Of a stretch of DNA of 64,000 nucleotides, positions 11,301 to 19,580 are shown one piece after another. The stretch covers positions 496,001 to 560,000 of the forward strand of contig NZ_JAUDRZ010000002.1 of NCBI RefSeq assembly GCF_030380735.1, in the 5' to 3' direction. The notes under the pieces were generated by a model, which was given only the letters and a program-made list of their open reading frames with translations, searched no databases and was not told the DNA's origin. This stretch comes from Rhizobium sp. S152. Its GTDB lineage: Bacteria > Pseudomonadota > Alphaproteobacteria > Rhizobiales > Rhizobiaceae. The stretch's first letter is position 1. Every line of letters begins with the position of its first letter. The translations under genes were made by a program, and so were the position numbers.

Positions 11301-11509
11301 ACCTGCTGCTCGATCGGCAACGCGACGGTGTCCATGAGCGTCTTGGCGCTGGCGCCAGGATAGCGCGCGGTGACCTGCACCGTGGGCGGCACGATATCGG
11401 GATATTGTGTGATCGGAAGGCGCAGGAAGGCGATGGCGCCAAGCAATATTGTCAAGAGTGCGATGACGTTTGCGAGGACGGGGCGCTCGATGAAGAAGCG
11501 GGAGAACAT
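8399..11509 (-). CDS. RND multidrug efflux permease (AcrB/MexF-type, HAE1)
   Basis: Inner-membrane RND pump of 1036 residues, full length for the family. It starts MFSRFFIERPVLANVIALLT, the canonical amphipathic start and first helix, and carries the TM4 aspartate pair in AIGIVVDDAIVIVEGA near residue 406. The TM10 region has AAKNAILIVEFARD. Large periplasmic porter loops follow TM1 and TM7. It is the downstream gene of a two-gene operon, 11 bases after the adaptor. The sequence is closer in style to the MexF/BepE group than to the MdtB/C-like pump at 1521, so the window has two independent RND systems. Confidence 0.94.
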   Translation of the reverse strand: MFSRFFIERPVLANVIALLTILLGAIAFLRLPITQYPDIVPPTVQVTARYPGASAKTLMDTVALPIEQQVNGVPDMLYMQSTSASDGTYNLTVTFDIGTDADEAQILVQNRVDAANAQLPSSVQSQGVSVRKRSTSILAFVTLDAEDSKYDSLFLANYATINLKDALARVPGVGDVTVYGAGDYAMRIWLDANRLQARGLKPADVVSAIQSQNQSVSGGQIGMPPVDTGQGFQTPIEISGRLDQVEQFEDVIVKTNSNTGAVTRVKDVARVELGSKSYNQVFRVNGKASASLAISQLPEANALDVAKAVEARMTELSKSFPPGLSYSVPFNTTTFVNAAVDEVYKTLIEAFIIVLAVILLFLQDWRAMLVPATTVPVTLIGAFAAMAAMGFSINMSTLFALVLAIGIVVDDAIVIVEGAARQMSHGLSGPKAAEKAMEELFGPIMGITLVLVSVFLPAAFLPGLTGKLYQQFALVIASTAVISAINAVTLKPVQAAHWMRPVKPIEERNILFRLFERGFNRLESGYTGLLSRMLRFRYVIALATAAVVVLAFVGLSRVPTGFLPLEDQGYLVAAVQLPPGASLERTDKTLKEVQAKLQDQPGIDNVITVAGVSLLDNNAPLASAGLAYIVLKPWDERGKSEALLPIYQKISKSLSRLDDGFATVVPPPSIQGIGNTGGFTMMVQLTDGSSDFGRLADIANGVTTEARNDPRLQNVQVNANVNAPQLAVSIDRTKAATLGVSIGDVFDTLSGYLGSTYVNQFTRFGHTFQVYVQAEGSFRKVSEGISRLSVPNGSGSQVPIGSIVTVEEKIGPSLISLYNLHPAMSIVGRPQSDVSSGEAMAIMDKAAAASLPNGATTDWTAISYQEKLTGNQIYIAFGLALVLAYFVLAGQYGSWLGPLPVILSVPLALAGTVAVLLALGLQNTLYTQIGIVLLIALAAKNAILIVEFARDLRIKEGKSLLESAVTAGKLRFRPILMTSIAFILGMIPLVLATGAGANASRSIGISVVSGMLISTMLCVFVVPALYMIVRSLEERY

Positions 11510-11520
11510 GATGGCTCCGA

Positions 11521-12711
11521 TCAGTTGGCGGCCGGGGCGGCGGACTGCTTGGCCTCGCCCTGGGCTTGCTTCGCGGCGTCTTGCTTCGCCACCTTGTCGC
11601 CGGGCCGGACGCCGGAGGCGGCGTTGGTGATCACCCAGTCCTTGGCGGCCAGAGAGCCCTGGATCTGCTGCAGGTCGCCGCTGCGGTCGAGCGGATTAAC
11701 CGAGCGTCGCTCCACGACATCGCTTTCGTTGACCACAAGCACAAAGCGGCCTTGCTGGTCCGTGCCGATGGCGGAGGGCGGCACGAGCAAGGCGCCGTTC
11801 ACCACGCCCAAGGGTATGCGCAGGCGCAGAAAGAGGTTCGGCACGAGATCGCGGTCCCTGTTTTCGAAGACGGCGCGTACGGAAAGCGTTCCCGTTTCGG
11901 CATCCGTCTGCGGAGAGATGTAGTCGAGCTTGCCCTGATGCGGGAAACCGTCGTCGGCCTTGGTTGCGGCATCGACCGCGATCGTCTCCACGTCCTTCGA
12001 CGTCAATCCGCGGGCGCGGGCCTGTTTGCGGATGCGCAGCATGTCGGTATCGGAGACCGAGAAGGAGACATGGATGGGATCGAGCCGGACGATGGTTGCG
12101 AGCGTTGTCGGACTTCCGCTGCCAACGAGGGCACCGACATCCGCCTGATGCTCGGTGACGAAACCGTCGAAAGGCGCCGTTATGTTGGTATAGCCCAGAT
12201 TGATCTGTGCCTCGCGAAGTGAAGCCTTCGCCTGATCGAGCTGCGCCTTGGCTTCATCGCGCGTTGCCCGCGCGTTGTCGACGTTCGCTTCCGTCGTGGT
12301 TGATGACCGCGCCAGTTGTTCCTGCCGGTCGAGCTGCACCTGCGCATTGTGGAAGCTCGCTTCCGTTTGCTCGACCGTTGCCTGGGCCTGCTGGAGCTGG
12401 GCTTCGTACTGATCGGGTTCGATCAGGAACAGGCGCTGGCCGGCCTTGACCTCGGTTCCGTCCTTGTAGTCGATGGATTTGAGATAGCCGGAGACGCGCG
12501 CGGTGAGATCGACGCTATCGAGCGCCTTTGCTGTGCCCGTCTCATAGAGGTAGCGGGTCACGTCGGCGGATTGCGGCTGGATGACCGGGACTGACTTTAG
12601 AGCCGGAGCTTGCGGCGGCTGATCGTTGCAAGCTGCGAGCGATGCGACGATGGAAAGCAGGATAAGGCTGCGTCCACAGACGCCGAAGATCGAGTTTTTC
12701 AAGAGAGACAT
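11521..12711 (-). CDS. RND efflux adaptor lipoprotein (AcrA/MexA type)
   Basis: Periplasmic adaptor of 396 residues, lipid-anchored: the signal sequence ends in the lipobox LAAC with Cys28. Lipoyl halves (YKDGTEVKAGQRLFLIEP and TNITAPFDGFV) flank an extended coiled-coil hairpin rich in Q, E and A (about residues 98-170). Beta-barrel and membrane-proximal domains follow. The C-terminal tail (AKQDAAKQAQGEAKQ...) is a low-complexity alanine/lysine stretch. It is the first gene of an operon with the permease at 8399. No outer-membrane factor is encoded here. Confidence 0.93.
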   Translation of the reverse strand: MSLLKNSIFGVCGRSLILLSIVASLAACNDQPPQAPALKSVPVIQPQSADVTRYLYETGTAKALDSVDLTARVSGYLKSIDYKDGTEVKAGQRLFLIEPDQYEAQLQQAQATVEQTEASFHNAQVQLDRQEQLARSSTTTEANVDNARATRDEAKAQLDQAKASLREAQINLGYTNITAPFDGFVTEHQADVGALVGSGSPTTLATIVRLDPIHVSFSVSDTDMLRIRKQARARGLTSKDVETIAVDAATKADDGFPHQGKLDYISPQTDAETGTLSVRAVFENRDRDLVPNLFLRLRIPLGVVNGALLVPPSAIGTDQQGRFVLVVNESDVVERRSVNPLDRSGDLQQIQGSLAAKDWVITNAASGVRPGDKVAKQDAAKQAQGEAKQSAAPAAN

Positions 12712-12861
12712 GCCAGCCTGCCTTCACGCAACGATGGTCGATTGAATTCAACGGAGACCGCGGTTGTCGCAGGCTGGGATCGCGGGGAAATTACAGCTTT
12801 GTTGCAATTTGTTGCGGACGCTACGGGGAACCGCAGCGTCCGTTTGCGCGATGTTCTCCGC

Positions 12862-13626
12862 TCAGGGGCGATCGAAGCCACCGTGCCGGATGACGGTGTT
12901 TCCTCTCGGGCCACGTGTCACCGATGCGCCAGCGCATCTGTCGTCATTGCAGCCGCCAATCGCCGCCCTGCCGCCGCCGCGGGGGCCATGGGTGACGGAA
13001 GCACCGCCACAATTGCCATCCTGGCAACCGCCGGCTACATGCCGTCCGCCTCCGCGCGGGCCGTGTGTTACGGCAGCCGCACCGCAGCCATTGTCGTTGC
13101 AGCCGACGGCGACCGAACGCGAGTAGCCGCCATAGTAGCGGTTCCACTGGCCGTACCAAGGCTGCGCATGATAGTGGGCATCCCAATAGGCTACCGTGAA
13201 GGCGACGGTGGCAATGCCCACCGCTGGCACGACCGCCGCCGTGAGCACCGTCGGCTGACCTCTATAGATTACCTGCACGTAGCTCGCCGCCACCCAGCCC
13301 CGATAGCCGCCCCAGCCGATATCGCACCAGGATTGGTCGGCGATGCATCCATAGATCGATAGCGAAGCACTGCGGGGCAATACGCTGACGACAGGATATC
13401 GCGTGCTCGGGCCGGCGCGCAGATTGACGTCGGAGAGCGCTATGCCGCCAGTTGCGGCGAAACTCTTCGTCACGCCCCCAAAGGATACGAACAGCAGGAA
13501 GCTGATGAATAGGATGGCAATCAGTAAGCCGTCCCTGACCCAGCCGACGACTCGGTGTAGTTTGGCGGCGCGTGCGCCAGCCGGGGCAGCGGCGGGACGG
13601 CTGCCTTTACGTTGAACCGCATTCAT
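12862..13626 (-). CDS. SH3-domain envelope protein with three Cys-rich 25-residue repeats
   Basis: Predicted exported or inner-membrane protein of 254 residues; start at 13626 with AAAGGTAT upstream. One hydrophobic helix (about 32-50) acts as an uncleaved anchor or long signal. Residues about 60-115 form a bacterial SH3 domain (ALSDVNLRAGPSTRYPVVSVL...SWCDIGWGGYRGWV), a cell-wall or ligand-binding module seen in many rhizobial proteins. The C-terminus from residue 175 has three tandem 25-residue repeats, each with a C-x4-C pair and VT(H/R)GPRG. It is divergent from the two-component system at 13944. Its role is unknown; an envelope function is inferred from the SH3 domain. Confidence 0.78.
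   Translation of the reverse strand: MNAVQRKGSRPAAAPAGARAAKLHRVVGWVRDGLLIAILFISFLLFVSFGGVTKSFAATGGIALSDVNLRAGPSTRYPVVSVLPRSASLSIYGCIADQSWCDIGWGGYRGWVAASYVQVIYRGQPTVLTAAVVPAVGIATVAFTVAYWDAHYHAQPWYGQWNRYYGGYSRSVAVGCNDNGCGAAAVTHGPRGGGRHVAGGCQDGNCGGASVTHGPRGGGRAAIGGCNDDRCAGASVTRGPRGNTVIRHGGFDRP
12880..13104 (-). repeat. Three in-frame 75-bp tandem repeats
   Basis: Three consecutive 75-base units encode residues 175-249 of the SH3 protein. Units begin GCNDNGC, GCQDGNC and GCNDDRC; the shared core is C-x4-C-x-(G/A)-A-x-V-T-(H/R)-G-P-R-G. The third unit is the most diverged and ends with a short basic tail. Confidence 0.85.
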
Positions 13627-13943
13627 TGGTGGATACCTTTCTCTGATGAACACGGTAGAGAAAATGCGGAACGATCTTTGATGCGGTATTTCAAGTTTGC
13701 TTCCAAAGATTACAGCTGGCTGCTCCTGCTGTACGGGCAATTCGGGGCGGCGGCACTGCCGCCTGCAACAAATCGCAATATTTCTGAAACGCTGATGAAA
13801 GGCAGGTGTCGTTTCATGCGGGGCGCATCTGAGGCCGATGGCTTGGTTGGTCACCCAGGCTGACTTTGACCTTTTGCAAGATGATGCCGGGCCGATTACA
13901 GAGTGCTACGAAGGGTAGTGGCTGCCAGAGACGAGGAAGCGCA
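13627..13943. promoter_or_regulatory. Divergent intergenic region between SH3 gene and two-component system
   Basis: These 317 bases must hold the promoters of both the minus-strand SH3 gene and the plus-strand response regulator. Apart from the two ribosome binding sites (AAAGGTAT before 13626, GAGGAAGC before 13944) I see no clear box or small gene. Confidence 0.5.
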
Positions 13944-14663
13944 GTGGACGAGACGTTGAAGATCCTTGTCGTCGAAGACGATCCCGAGATCAGGGACCTT
14001 CTCGACGAGTTCCTCACGGGGGAAGGTTTTCTGGTGCATACAGCCGACAGTGCTGCGTCCGCCGACCGGCGGATCGAGCGCAAATGGGCCGATCTCGTCG
14101 TCCTCGACGTCATGATGCCACGCGAGGACGGCTTCTCGTTCTGCCGCCGCATCCGTGCGCGCTCGCAGGTTCCGATCATCATGCTGACGGCAAAGACGAA
14201 CGATATCGACCGCATCGTTGGACTGGAGTTTGGTGCGGACGATTATCTCGGCAAGCCGTTCAATCCGCGCGAGTTGCTTGCACGCATCCGTGCGGTCCTG
14301 CGGCGGACCTCGCCAGCCGGCGGGGCGCTGGAGGCCGCCAACGGAATCAAGCGTTTCGCGGGCCTAATCGTTGACCCCGAGGCACGCACGATCTCGACCG
14401 AGGACGGAACCGCGGTGCCGCTCACAACGACGGAATTCGATCTGCTTGCCTGTTTCCTCGATAGGCCGAAGCGCGTGCTGTCGCGCGACCAATTGCTCGA
14501 CTTGACCCGTGGCGCGAGCGCCGAAACCTACGACCGGACGATCGACGTTGCGATCTCGCGTCTGCGCACCAAGCTCGCCGCCTGCCTGCCGCCGAATGTA
14601 CAGGTCATCACCACTGTGCGTAATGCCGGCTATCTCTTCAATCTCAATGTGACGGACGGCTAG
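13944..14663 (+). CDS. OmpR-family response regulator
   Basis: Transcription regulator of 239 residues from GTG 13944, which has GAGGAAG seven bases upstream; the ATG at 13866 has no ribosome binding site and adds non-conserved residues. The receiver domain has VVEDDPE, phospho-acceptor Asp55 (LVVLDVMMPREDG) and the lysine in DDYLGKPFNPRELLAR. The winged-helix output domain has RVLSRDQLLDLTRG and ends TVRNAGYLFN. The kinase ATG directly abuts its stop codon (TAGATG). The receiver sequence resembles the OmpR/AdeR-type regulators that often control efflux genes. Confidence 0.93.
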   Translation: MDETLKILVVEDDPEIRDLLDEFLTGEGFLVHTADSAASADRRIERKWADLVVLDVMMPREDGFSFCRRIRARSQVPIIMLTAKTNDIDRIVGLEFGADDYLGKPFNPRELLARIRAVLRRTSPAGGALEAANGIKRFAGLIVDPEARTISTEDGTAVPLTTTEFDLLACFLDRPKRVLSRDQLLDLTRGASAETYDRTIDVAISRLRTKLAACLPPNVQVITTVRNAGYLFNLNVTDG

Positions 14664-16001
14664 ATGGGCCGTTTCGGGATTCTCTCCAGAATTGCTCTCA
14701 TCGTCACCGCGGCGCTTTTCCTCGGCCAGATGGCGGTCCTGCTCTCCTATATCTGGCAAAACGGGCGTTCTCCGTTGCCGCCCTACGCAATAGCCGATCG
14801 GGTGGTCGCGGTGGTGCGCCTGCTGGATGAGACGCCGCCGCTGGCGCGTCCACAAGTGCTCGACGTGGCCAATGCGCAGGGCTTCGCCGTCACCTACGCC
14901 GCCGACATACCTGCCGATTTCGAGGATAATCTCAGTATTTCAAGGCTTCGCGTTGTCACTCAGGCGAAGATGGAAGACTATGCGCCCGGCCGGATCGTCA
15001 GAGCCGGCACTCGTCCCGGCCAGGCACAAAGCCGTGACGAATTCACGATCACCTTTGTCGTTGGCCTGAAGAGCGGCGAGGTCGCCATCTTCACGATTTC
15101 CGACGAGACGACACTGAGAATCTGGAATGTTCCGATCGGCTTCCTTGGCGGCTTGTCCGGCATCGTTGTCGCTCTCCTAGCGGTGTTGGCGGTCGCGCGC
15201 GAAACAAGGCCGCTGACGGAGCTTGCCCGCAGTATCGACGAGCTCGGAAATCGAGTCGAACCCGTTCCCGTCAAGGAGCGCGGCGCGCGGGAACTACGCA
15301 TGCTGATCCGCGCGATCAACAACATGCAGACCCGCATTCTTGCGCTGCTGACCAATCGAACGTTGTTCCTAGGCGCGGTGTCGCACGACCTGAAGACCTA
15401 CCTCACGCGCTTTCGCCTGCGCTTGGAGATGATGCCCGCCGGTCCGCATCGGGACCGCGCGGTACTCGATGTCGAAGCTATGGAGCATTTGTTGAACGAC
15501 GTTTTGCTTTTCGCAAGCGAATCCGGGAACACCGACTCCGTCGAGGAGATCGCCGACGTCAACGAGGCACTACGCTATTGCGCCTCCGGCCTCGATGATG
15601 TCAGTATCGACCTCTCGACGACGCCCAAGGCGCTCGTCGTGCGCATGCCGAGATCGGCGCTGTGCAGGGTCATCGACAACCTGCTCTCCAATGGCGTGCG
15701 TTACGGCAACCATGTCCGCGCCTACACCGAGCAGCGTGACGGCGTTGCCTGCCTCGTCTTAGAGGACGATGGCCCGGGAATACCGGCGGAGGACCTCTCA
15801 TTGGTGTTCGAACCCTTCTTCCGTGGCGAGCCATCTCGAAATCGCGGCCACGGGGGCACGGGGCTTGGCCTGTCCATCGTCAAGCAGATTCTCGACGCTT
15901 ATGGCGGCAGGGTCGTGCTTTCGAACCGGGATCACGGTCGCGGCCTGCGCGCCATGGTCTTTCTTCCGCTCGCGGCCCCGGCGGCCACTGACACAGAGTG
16001 A
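14664..16001 (+). CDS. Sensor histidine kinase with atypical H-box
   Basis: Membrane histidine kinase of 445 residues, zero-gap partner of the 13944 regulator. Two membrane helices (about 9-30 and 158-178) bound a periplasmic sensor, followed by a HAMP-like linker (ETRPLTELARSIDELG). The H-box reads AVSHDLKTYLTRFRLR with His241; the proline normally found five residues after the histidine is Tyr246. The ATPase domain is intact: N-box (DNLLSNGVRYG), DDGPGIP, VFEPFFRGE and GTGLGLSIV. Family members normally have HDL(R/K)TPLTR, so the change may alter phosphatase activity or helix bending. Likely regulates the SH3 gene or the neighbouring pump; this is inference. Confidence 0.93.
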   Translation: MGRFGILSRIALIVTAALFLGQMAVLLSYIWQNGRSPLPPYAIADRVVAVVRLLDETPPLARPQVLDVANAQGFAVTYAADIPADFEDNLSISRLRVVTQAKMEDYAPGRIVRAGTRPGQAQSRDEFTITFVVGLKSGEVAIFTISDETTLRIWNVPIGFLGGLSGIVVALLAVLAVARETRPLTELARSIDELGNRVEPVPVKERGARELRMLIRAINNMQTRILALLTNRTLFLGAVSHDLKTYLTRFRLRLEMMPAGPHRDRAVLDVEAMEHLLNDVLLFASESGNTDSVEEIADVNEALRYCASGLDDVSIDLSTTPKALVVRMPRSALCRVIDNLLSNGVRYGNHVRAYTEQRDGVACLVLEDDGPGIPAEDLSLVFEPFFRGEPSRNRGHGGTGLGLSIVKQILDAYGGRVVLSNRDHGRGLRAMVFLPLAAPAATDTE

Positions 16002-16093
16002 AATAATGTCGAATTAGGATGGCAAATCCGCGGGACTATTCCTGTGCCTCCTGACGCTGCGCAATGCTGCGTCCCAATCCAGGAGTGGTGTTC

Positions 16094-16354
16094 ATGCCCG
16101 AGAAAACGAAACGACATTACCGGCGGTTGCTTCAAGACCCCATGATCCGTCAGATGATGGCGGCGGACGGCGTCTGCCCGCTGGAGCTCGAAACGCTGTT
16201 GAACGAGGCGGCCGACCGATTGCCGCACACGGGACGGCATGGCTCTTCCACCTACATCGTTCTGCGCGCGCAAGTCGGACGCTTCGTCGACGAGCGGCAT
16301 TCGGCTCAATGCAGCCGACTTCTCAGGATGGGGTGTTCCCCGACGGTGCACTGA
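16094..16354 (+). CDS. Small basic/charged hypothetical protein
   Basis: A frame of 86 residues starts at ATG 16094 with GGAGTGG upstream. It begins PEKTKRHYRRLLQDP, is helical and charged, and ends with a short cysteine-containing tail (AQCSRLLRMGCS). No signal peptide, membrane segment or known domain is seen. It lies after the kinase and before an inverted repeat at 16372. It may be a small regulatory protein, but function is unknown. Confidence 0.45.
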   Translation: MPEKTKRHYRRLLQDPMIRQMMAADGVCPLELETLLNEAADRLPHTGRHGSSTYIVLRAQVGRFVDERHSAQCSRLLRMGCSPTVH

Positions 16355-16371
16355 TCGAGCGGGAGCGCAAA

Positions 16372-16402
16372 AACACCGCGATCCGGCCGGGATGCGGTGT
16401 TT
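16372..16402 (-). terminator. Rho-independent terminator-like hairpin
   Basis: A near-perfect inverted repeat (AAACACCGC ... GCGGTGTTT, extending inward with one bulge) is followed on the minus strand by a T5 run. It lies about 75 bases after the stop of the minus-strand gene at 16476 and just beyond the plus-strand gene ending at 16354, so it may serve both directions. Confidence 0.6.
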
Positions 16403-16475
16403 CAATGTCATGGTGCTAGCGATACGACGATTGCCGCGAGGCGAGGGCTACGCAGCCCTCGCGCCGACACGTCAC

Positions 16476-16796
16476 CTATCGCGGCAGCGGACCGTGTACC
16501 CTCCATATGAAACCGCCATCGGCGTCGGATTGGCGATCCAGGTTGGTCTTCCCATCGGTGGCGACCAAGCAGTCGATGAGCTGATCTCGCAAACCATCCA
16601 GCGCGTTGGTGAAGACGCCACTTTCGCTTCTGAAGCTGTAGGCCAGATCAGCGACCTCGGCGAACGCTGTCGCTTCGGGAACGCATTGATAATCGATGTC
16701 ACCATCGTCGGCGGATGCTGCCGAGGATGTTACCGTGAGCGCCGCAAGAATGGTCGCGGCAAGAATTCTGCTGGAGGCGGTGATGGATCGCTTCAT
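16476..16796 (-). CDS. Small secreted hypothetical protein
   Basis: Periplasmic or secreted protein of 106 residues. The start at 16796 has AGGAAGC upstream and gives a standard signal peptide (KRSITASSRILAATILAALTVTSSAASA) with cleavage near residue 28. The mature part is acidic and has two cysteines (DYQCVPEA and LIDCLVATDG) that could form a disulfide. The family is not recognised. The next secreted gene (16904) lies upstream on the same strand and the two may share a transcript. Confidence 0.65.
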   Translation of the reverse strand: MKRSITASSRILAATILAALTVTSSAASADDGDIDYQCVPEATAFAEVADLAYSFRSESGVFTNALDGLRDQLIDCLVATDGKTNLDRQSDADGGFIWRVHGPLPR

Positions 16797-16903
16797 GTTT
16801 GCTTCCTGACGTTGATCGTGCGAAATGCCGCTCGTCTCGCTTGTGGTCGACAGAGCGCGGACGAGCGGCTTTGATCTGCCGGTGGGTGCGCTAAAGGTGG
16901 GCG

Positions 16904-17143
16904 CTATTTCCTGGCAGCCGACAGCTTTTCGATCGTTGACGTGCATATGCCCGAAAGCTTGGCCTTGTTCTCCTTGATGCAGGCCATGAGCTCACCGTTA
17001 CCCGGCTGGATGCCTGGGCATAACTGCTGGATGTCCTGCTTGCAGTTGTCGCGAAGTTCCATCTTCTGCGACATCGAAAGCTGCTGCTGGGCGGATGCAA
17101 CACCCGCGGAGGTGAGAAGGAATGCGACGATGTAACGGTTCAT
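16904..17143 (-). CDS. Small secreted cysteine-rich repeat protein
   Basis: Secreted protein of 79 residues: a signal peptide (NRYIVAFLLTSAGVASA) followed by a mature domain with four cysteines in the spacing C..LCPGI..C..C. This resembles the bacterial Cys-rich repeat (GLG1/Cys_rich_FGFR-like) family common in rhizobial periplasmic proteins, whose members read as DCxxDxxxxCPGVxPGxGRxxxCLxxxxxxLSxxC. Start at 17143 is preceded by AAAGGAGAT. The biochemical role of this family in bacteria is not established. Confidence 0.78.
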   Translation of the reverse strand: MNRYIVAFLLTSAGVASAQQQLSMSQKMELRDNCKQDIQQLCPGIQPGNGELMACIKENKAKLSGICTSTIEKLSAARK

Positions 17144-17507
17144 GTTTGATCTCCTTTGCTTGTGGAACGGGCCGCCATCGCTAAATCGACCCAGTCATTG
17201 CGGATCGTTCGGCGGCAGCGGCCAGTATGCCGGCCCCGCAGGCCCAAGGCGTTGTAATCGGCCACGGGCCGGCGAGAACGGCACGACTGTTTTCGCGGCA
17301 AAGGCTCGCCGCCCAATTGCAGGATTGTTTCTTATTGTTACGGTGCGGAATGAACTCGCGATTGCCGTGCCGATGTCTTGATTGCCGCGGCTGCACCCGG
17401 CGACCTCCCACGGAGGCACAACGTGGACTTTACCGAGACATGATATCCACGCTCATGCGGCCCGGCACATAGCACGTCGAAGACAAAAGGCGGCGTGTTT
17501 ATCCCAT
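17144..17507. other. Intergenic region, no supported gene
   Basis: Between the Cys-rich protein start and the end of the GH15 gene, short frames on both strands lack ribosome binding sites and protein-like composition. The right part should contain the terminator of the GH15 gene, but I see no clear hairpin with a T-run. The left part must contain the Cys-rich gene's promoter. Confidence 0.4.
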
Positions 17508-19301
17508 TCAGCTCTCTGCCGACCGTTCGTCGGCGGGGCCATTCCAGCGGGCGAGGTTCAGGGCGCTGTTGATAAGGCCGACGTGACTGAACGCCTGCGG
17601 GAAGTTCCCCAGCATGGTCTCCTGATGAGGGTCATACTCCTCGGAGAGGAGACCTACGTCATTGCAAAGTCGTAGCAATCTCTCGAAGAGCGTCTTCGCG
17701 TCTTCTTGACGCCCGATCAGGGTGAGGGCATCGACCAACCAGAAACTGCACGCCAGGAATGCGCCTTCGCCCGGCGGCAGCCCATCGTCGACCTCAGCGG
17801 TCTCGTACCGCAGGACCAACCCATTCCGCATAAGTCTCTTCTCTATTGCAGCGACTGTTCCAAGATATCGGGGATCATCCTCCGGCAAAAAGCCGACCAG
17901 GCCGATGTGCAGCAGACTGGCGTCGAGCGTCTTAGATCCGTAGGCCTGGACGAAACTACCAATATTCTCGTCATATGCCTTCTCGCAGACCTCGCGGTGA
18001 ATTTCGTCCGCGGCGGCGCGCAGCTCTTGTGCGGCTTCTGCGTCGCCAGCCTCCATCGCCATCCACGCACCACGATCAAACGCCACCCAGGCCATGACCT
18101 TGGAGTATGTGAAATGCTGCCGGTTGCCGCGAACCTCCCATATGCCTTCGTCGGGCTCGCGCCAGACCCTGGAGAGAAACTGGATGAGGGCGGAGTTTAA
18201 GGTTTTTCCACGGGGGTGGGGTGGCAACCCGCCCTTCAGGGCCTGTGTCATGGCGTCGGCGACTTCGCCGTAGACATCGAGCTGGAATTGCTCCGCGGCG
18301 GCATTCCCAATCCTGACCGGTCTGGAAGAACGGTATCCCTCAAGCCATGTGGCTTCCCACTCCATCAGGTTTCGCTCACCCGCCACGCCATACATGATCT
18401 GCATCTGCTGGGGTGATCCCGCCACGGCACGCAACAGCCAGTTGCGCCATGCGGCGGCTTCGTCGTAGTAGCCGAGCTTCATGAAGGCCAACAGCGTCAA
18501 CGTGGCGTCGCGCAGCCAACAATACCGATAGTCCCAGTTTCGCGGCCCGCCGAGCTGCTCCGGAAGCGATGTTGTCGCCGCGGCCACTATCCCGCCTGTC
18601 GGCATGTACGTAAGCGCCTTCAGCGTGATCAGCGAGCGTTTGACCTGCTCTGTCCAAATGCCGACCTCAGGACACTTGCTAACGAAATCCATCCAGAAGT
18701 TCGCGGTTTCGCGCTCTGCATTCTATATCTTTCTAGCCGTGAGCAGCGGCAGATGGGATCGGCAATAGGTGAGGGTGAAGGCGAATTGCTGGCCAGCCGA
18801 GACGTTGAAAGACGCTTTGGTTCGCATATCTTCGCCCTGCAGTTCGATAGGCGATGTGAGGACAAGCATATCAGGACCTGCAATGGCTGTCAGAGTGCCG
18901 TCATTGGTCTGCGTGACCCAGGGTACGGTCCGTCCGTAGTCGAAACGGATTACAAGCTCGAAGTCGAAAGCAACGTGGCCGGCCTTGCCTTCGACAACGC
19001 GAACGACATCGTTGACGCCGTCTCGAAGTGGCATGAAGTCGCGTACCGTTGCGACGCCGGTCTCCGTCTCGAACGTTGTCTCGAGGATCAGCGTGTCTGT
19101 TTGATATCGTTGTGACGAGTGATATTTCTGCGAAGGGGTGATGGACCACCTCCCGTTTTCTTGGTCGCCCAGAATAGCCGCGAAACAGGCGGGAGAGTCG
19201 AAGCGCGGAAAGCAGAGCCAGTCGATTGATCCTTCGCAAGACACGAGAGCCGCCGTCTCACAGTCCCCTATCAGCGCATAATCCTCGATCCTGGTTTTCA
19301 A
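17508..19301 (-). pseudogene. GH15 glucoamylase/trehalase-like gene interrupted by an in-frame TAG
   Basis: Glycoside hydrolase family 15 enzymes (about 600 residues) cleave alpha-glucosidic bonds in starch oligosaccharides or trehalose. The first part (19301 to the TAG at 18725-18723, 192 residues) is the N-terminal beta-domain (RIEDYALIGDCETAALVS, GSIDWLCFPRFDSPA). After the stop the same frame continues for ten codons (NAERETANFW), then the catalytic (alpha/alpha)6 barrel of 394 residues with the family motif NWDYRYCWLRDATLTL. Joined, the protein is about 597 residues, normal for the family, with no base lost or gained. So this is a single nonsense codon: a recent pseudogene, a sequencing error or a suppressible stop. 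An internal ATG at 18692 follows the stop, but there is no good ribosome binding site. Confidence 0.85.
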
Positions 19302-19539
19302 ATTGATCTCCGTCGTTCGGTCAATCCGTTCGTAGGTAGCGCGGTGGCGCGATCGTCAACCGTTGCTCCGCAAAAGCCACTGTTGCCCGTATGTGGTCCC
19401 GCACTGGCAACGCCCTGGATTCCGTTGGCTACACCGCATCGACGAGGCGCTTAGGTGATAAGGTATCCGAGGGCCGGCAACGCCCTGCTGCCCGTGACGA
19501 CACCGTTGTCCATGCCTTCTTTTCGAGAAGCTTTGGGCG

Positions 19540-19576
19540 GCTGGCTTCACCGGCTGCGTGACTTGGTGAAGCCAGC
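19540..19576. terminator. 12-bp perfect inverted repeat
   Basis: GCTGGCTTCACC at 19540-19551 pairs perfectly with GGTGAAGCCAGC at 19565-19576 across a 13-base loop. It sits directly past the stop of the minus-strand gene at 19581 and is probably its transcript end; there is no strong T-run. Confidence 0.5.
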
Positions 19577-19580
19577 ATGA

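Noticed and set aside
19406..19487. Direct repeat GGCAACGCCCTG at 19406-19417 and 19476-19487
   Set aside because: Only two short copies 70 bases apart with no target-site or array pattern; too little for an att site or CRISPR.
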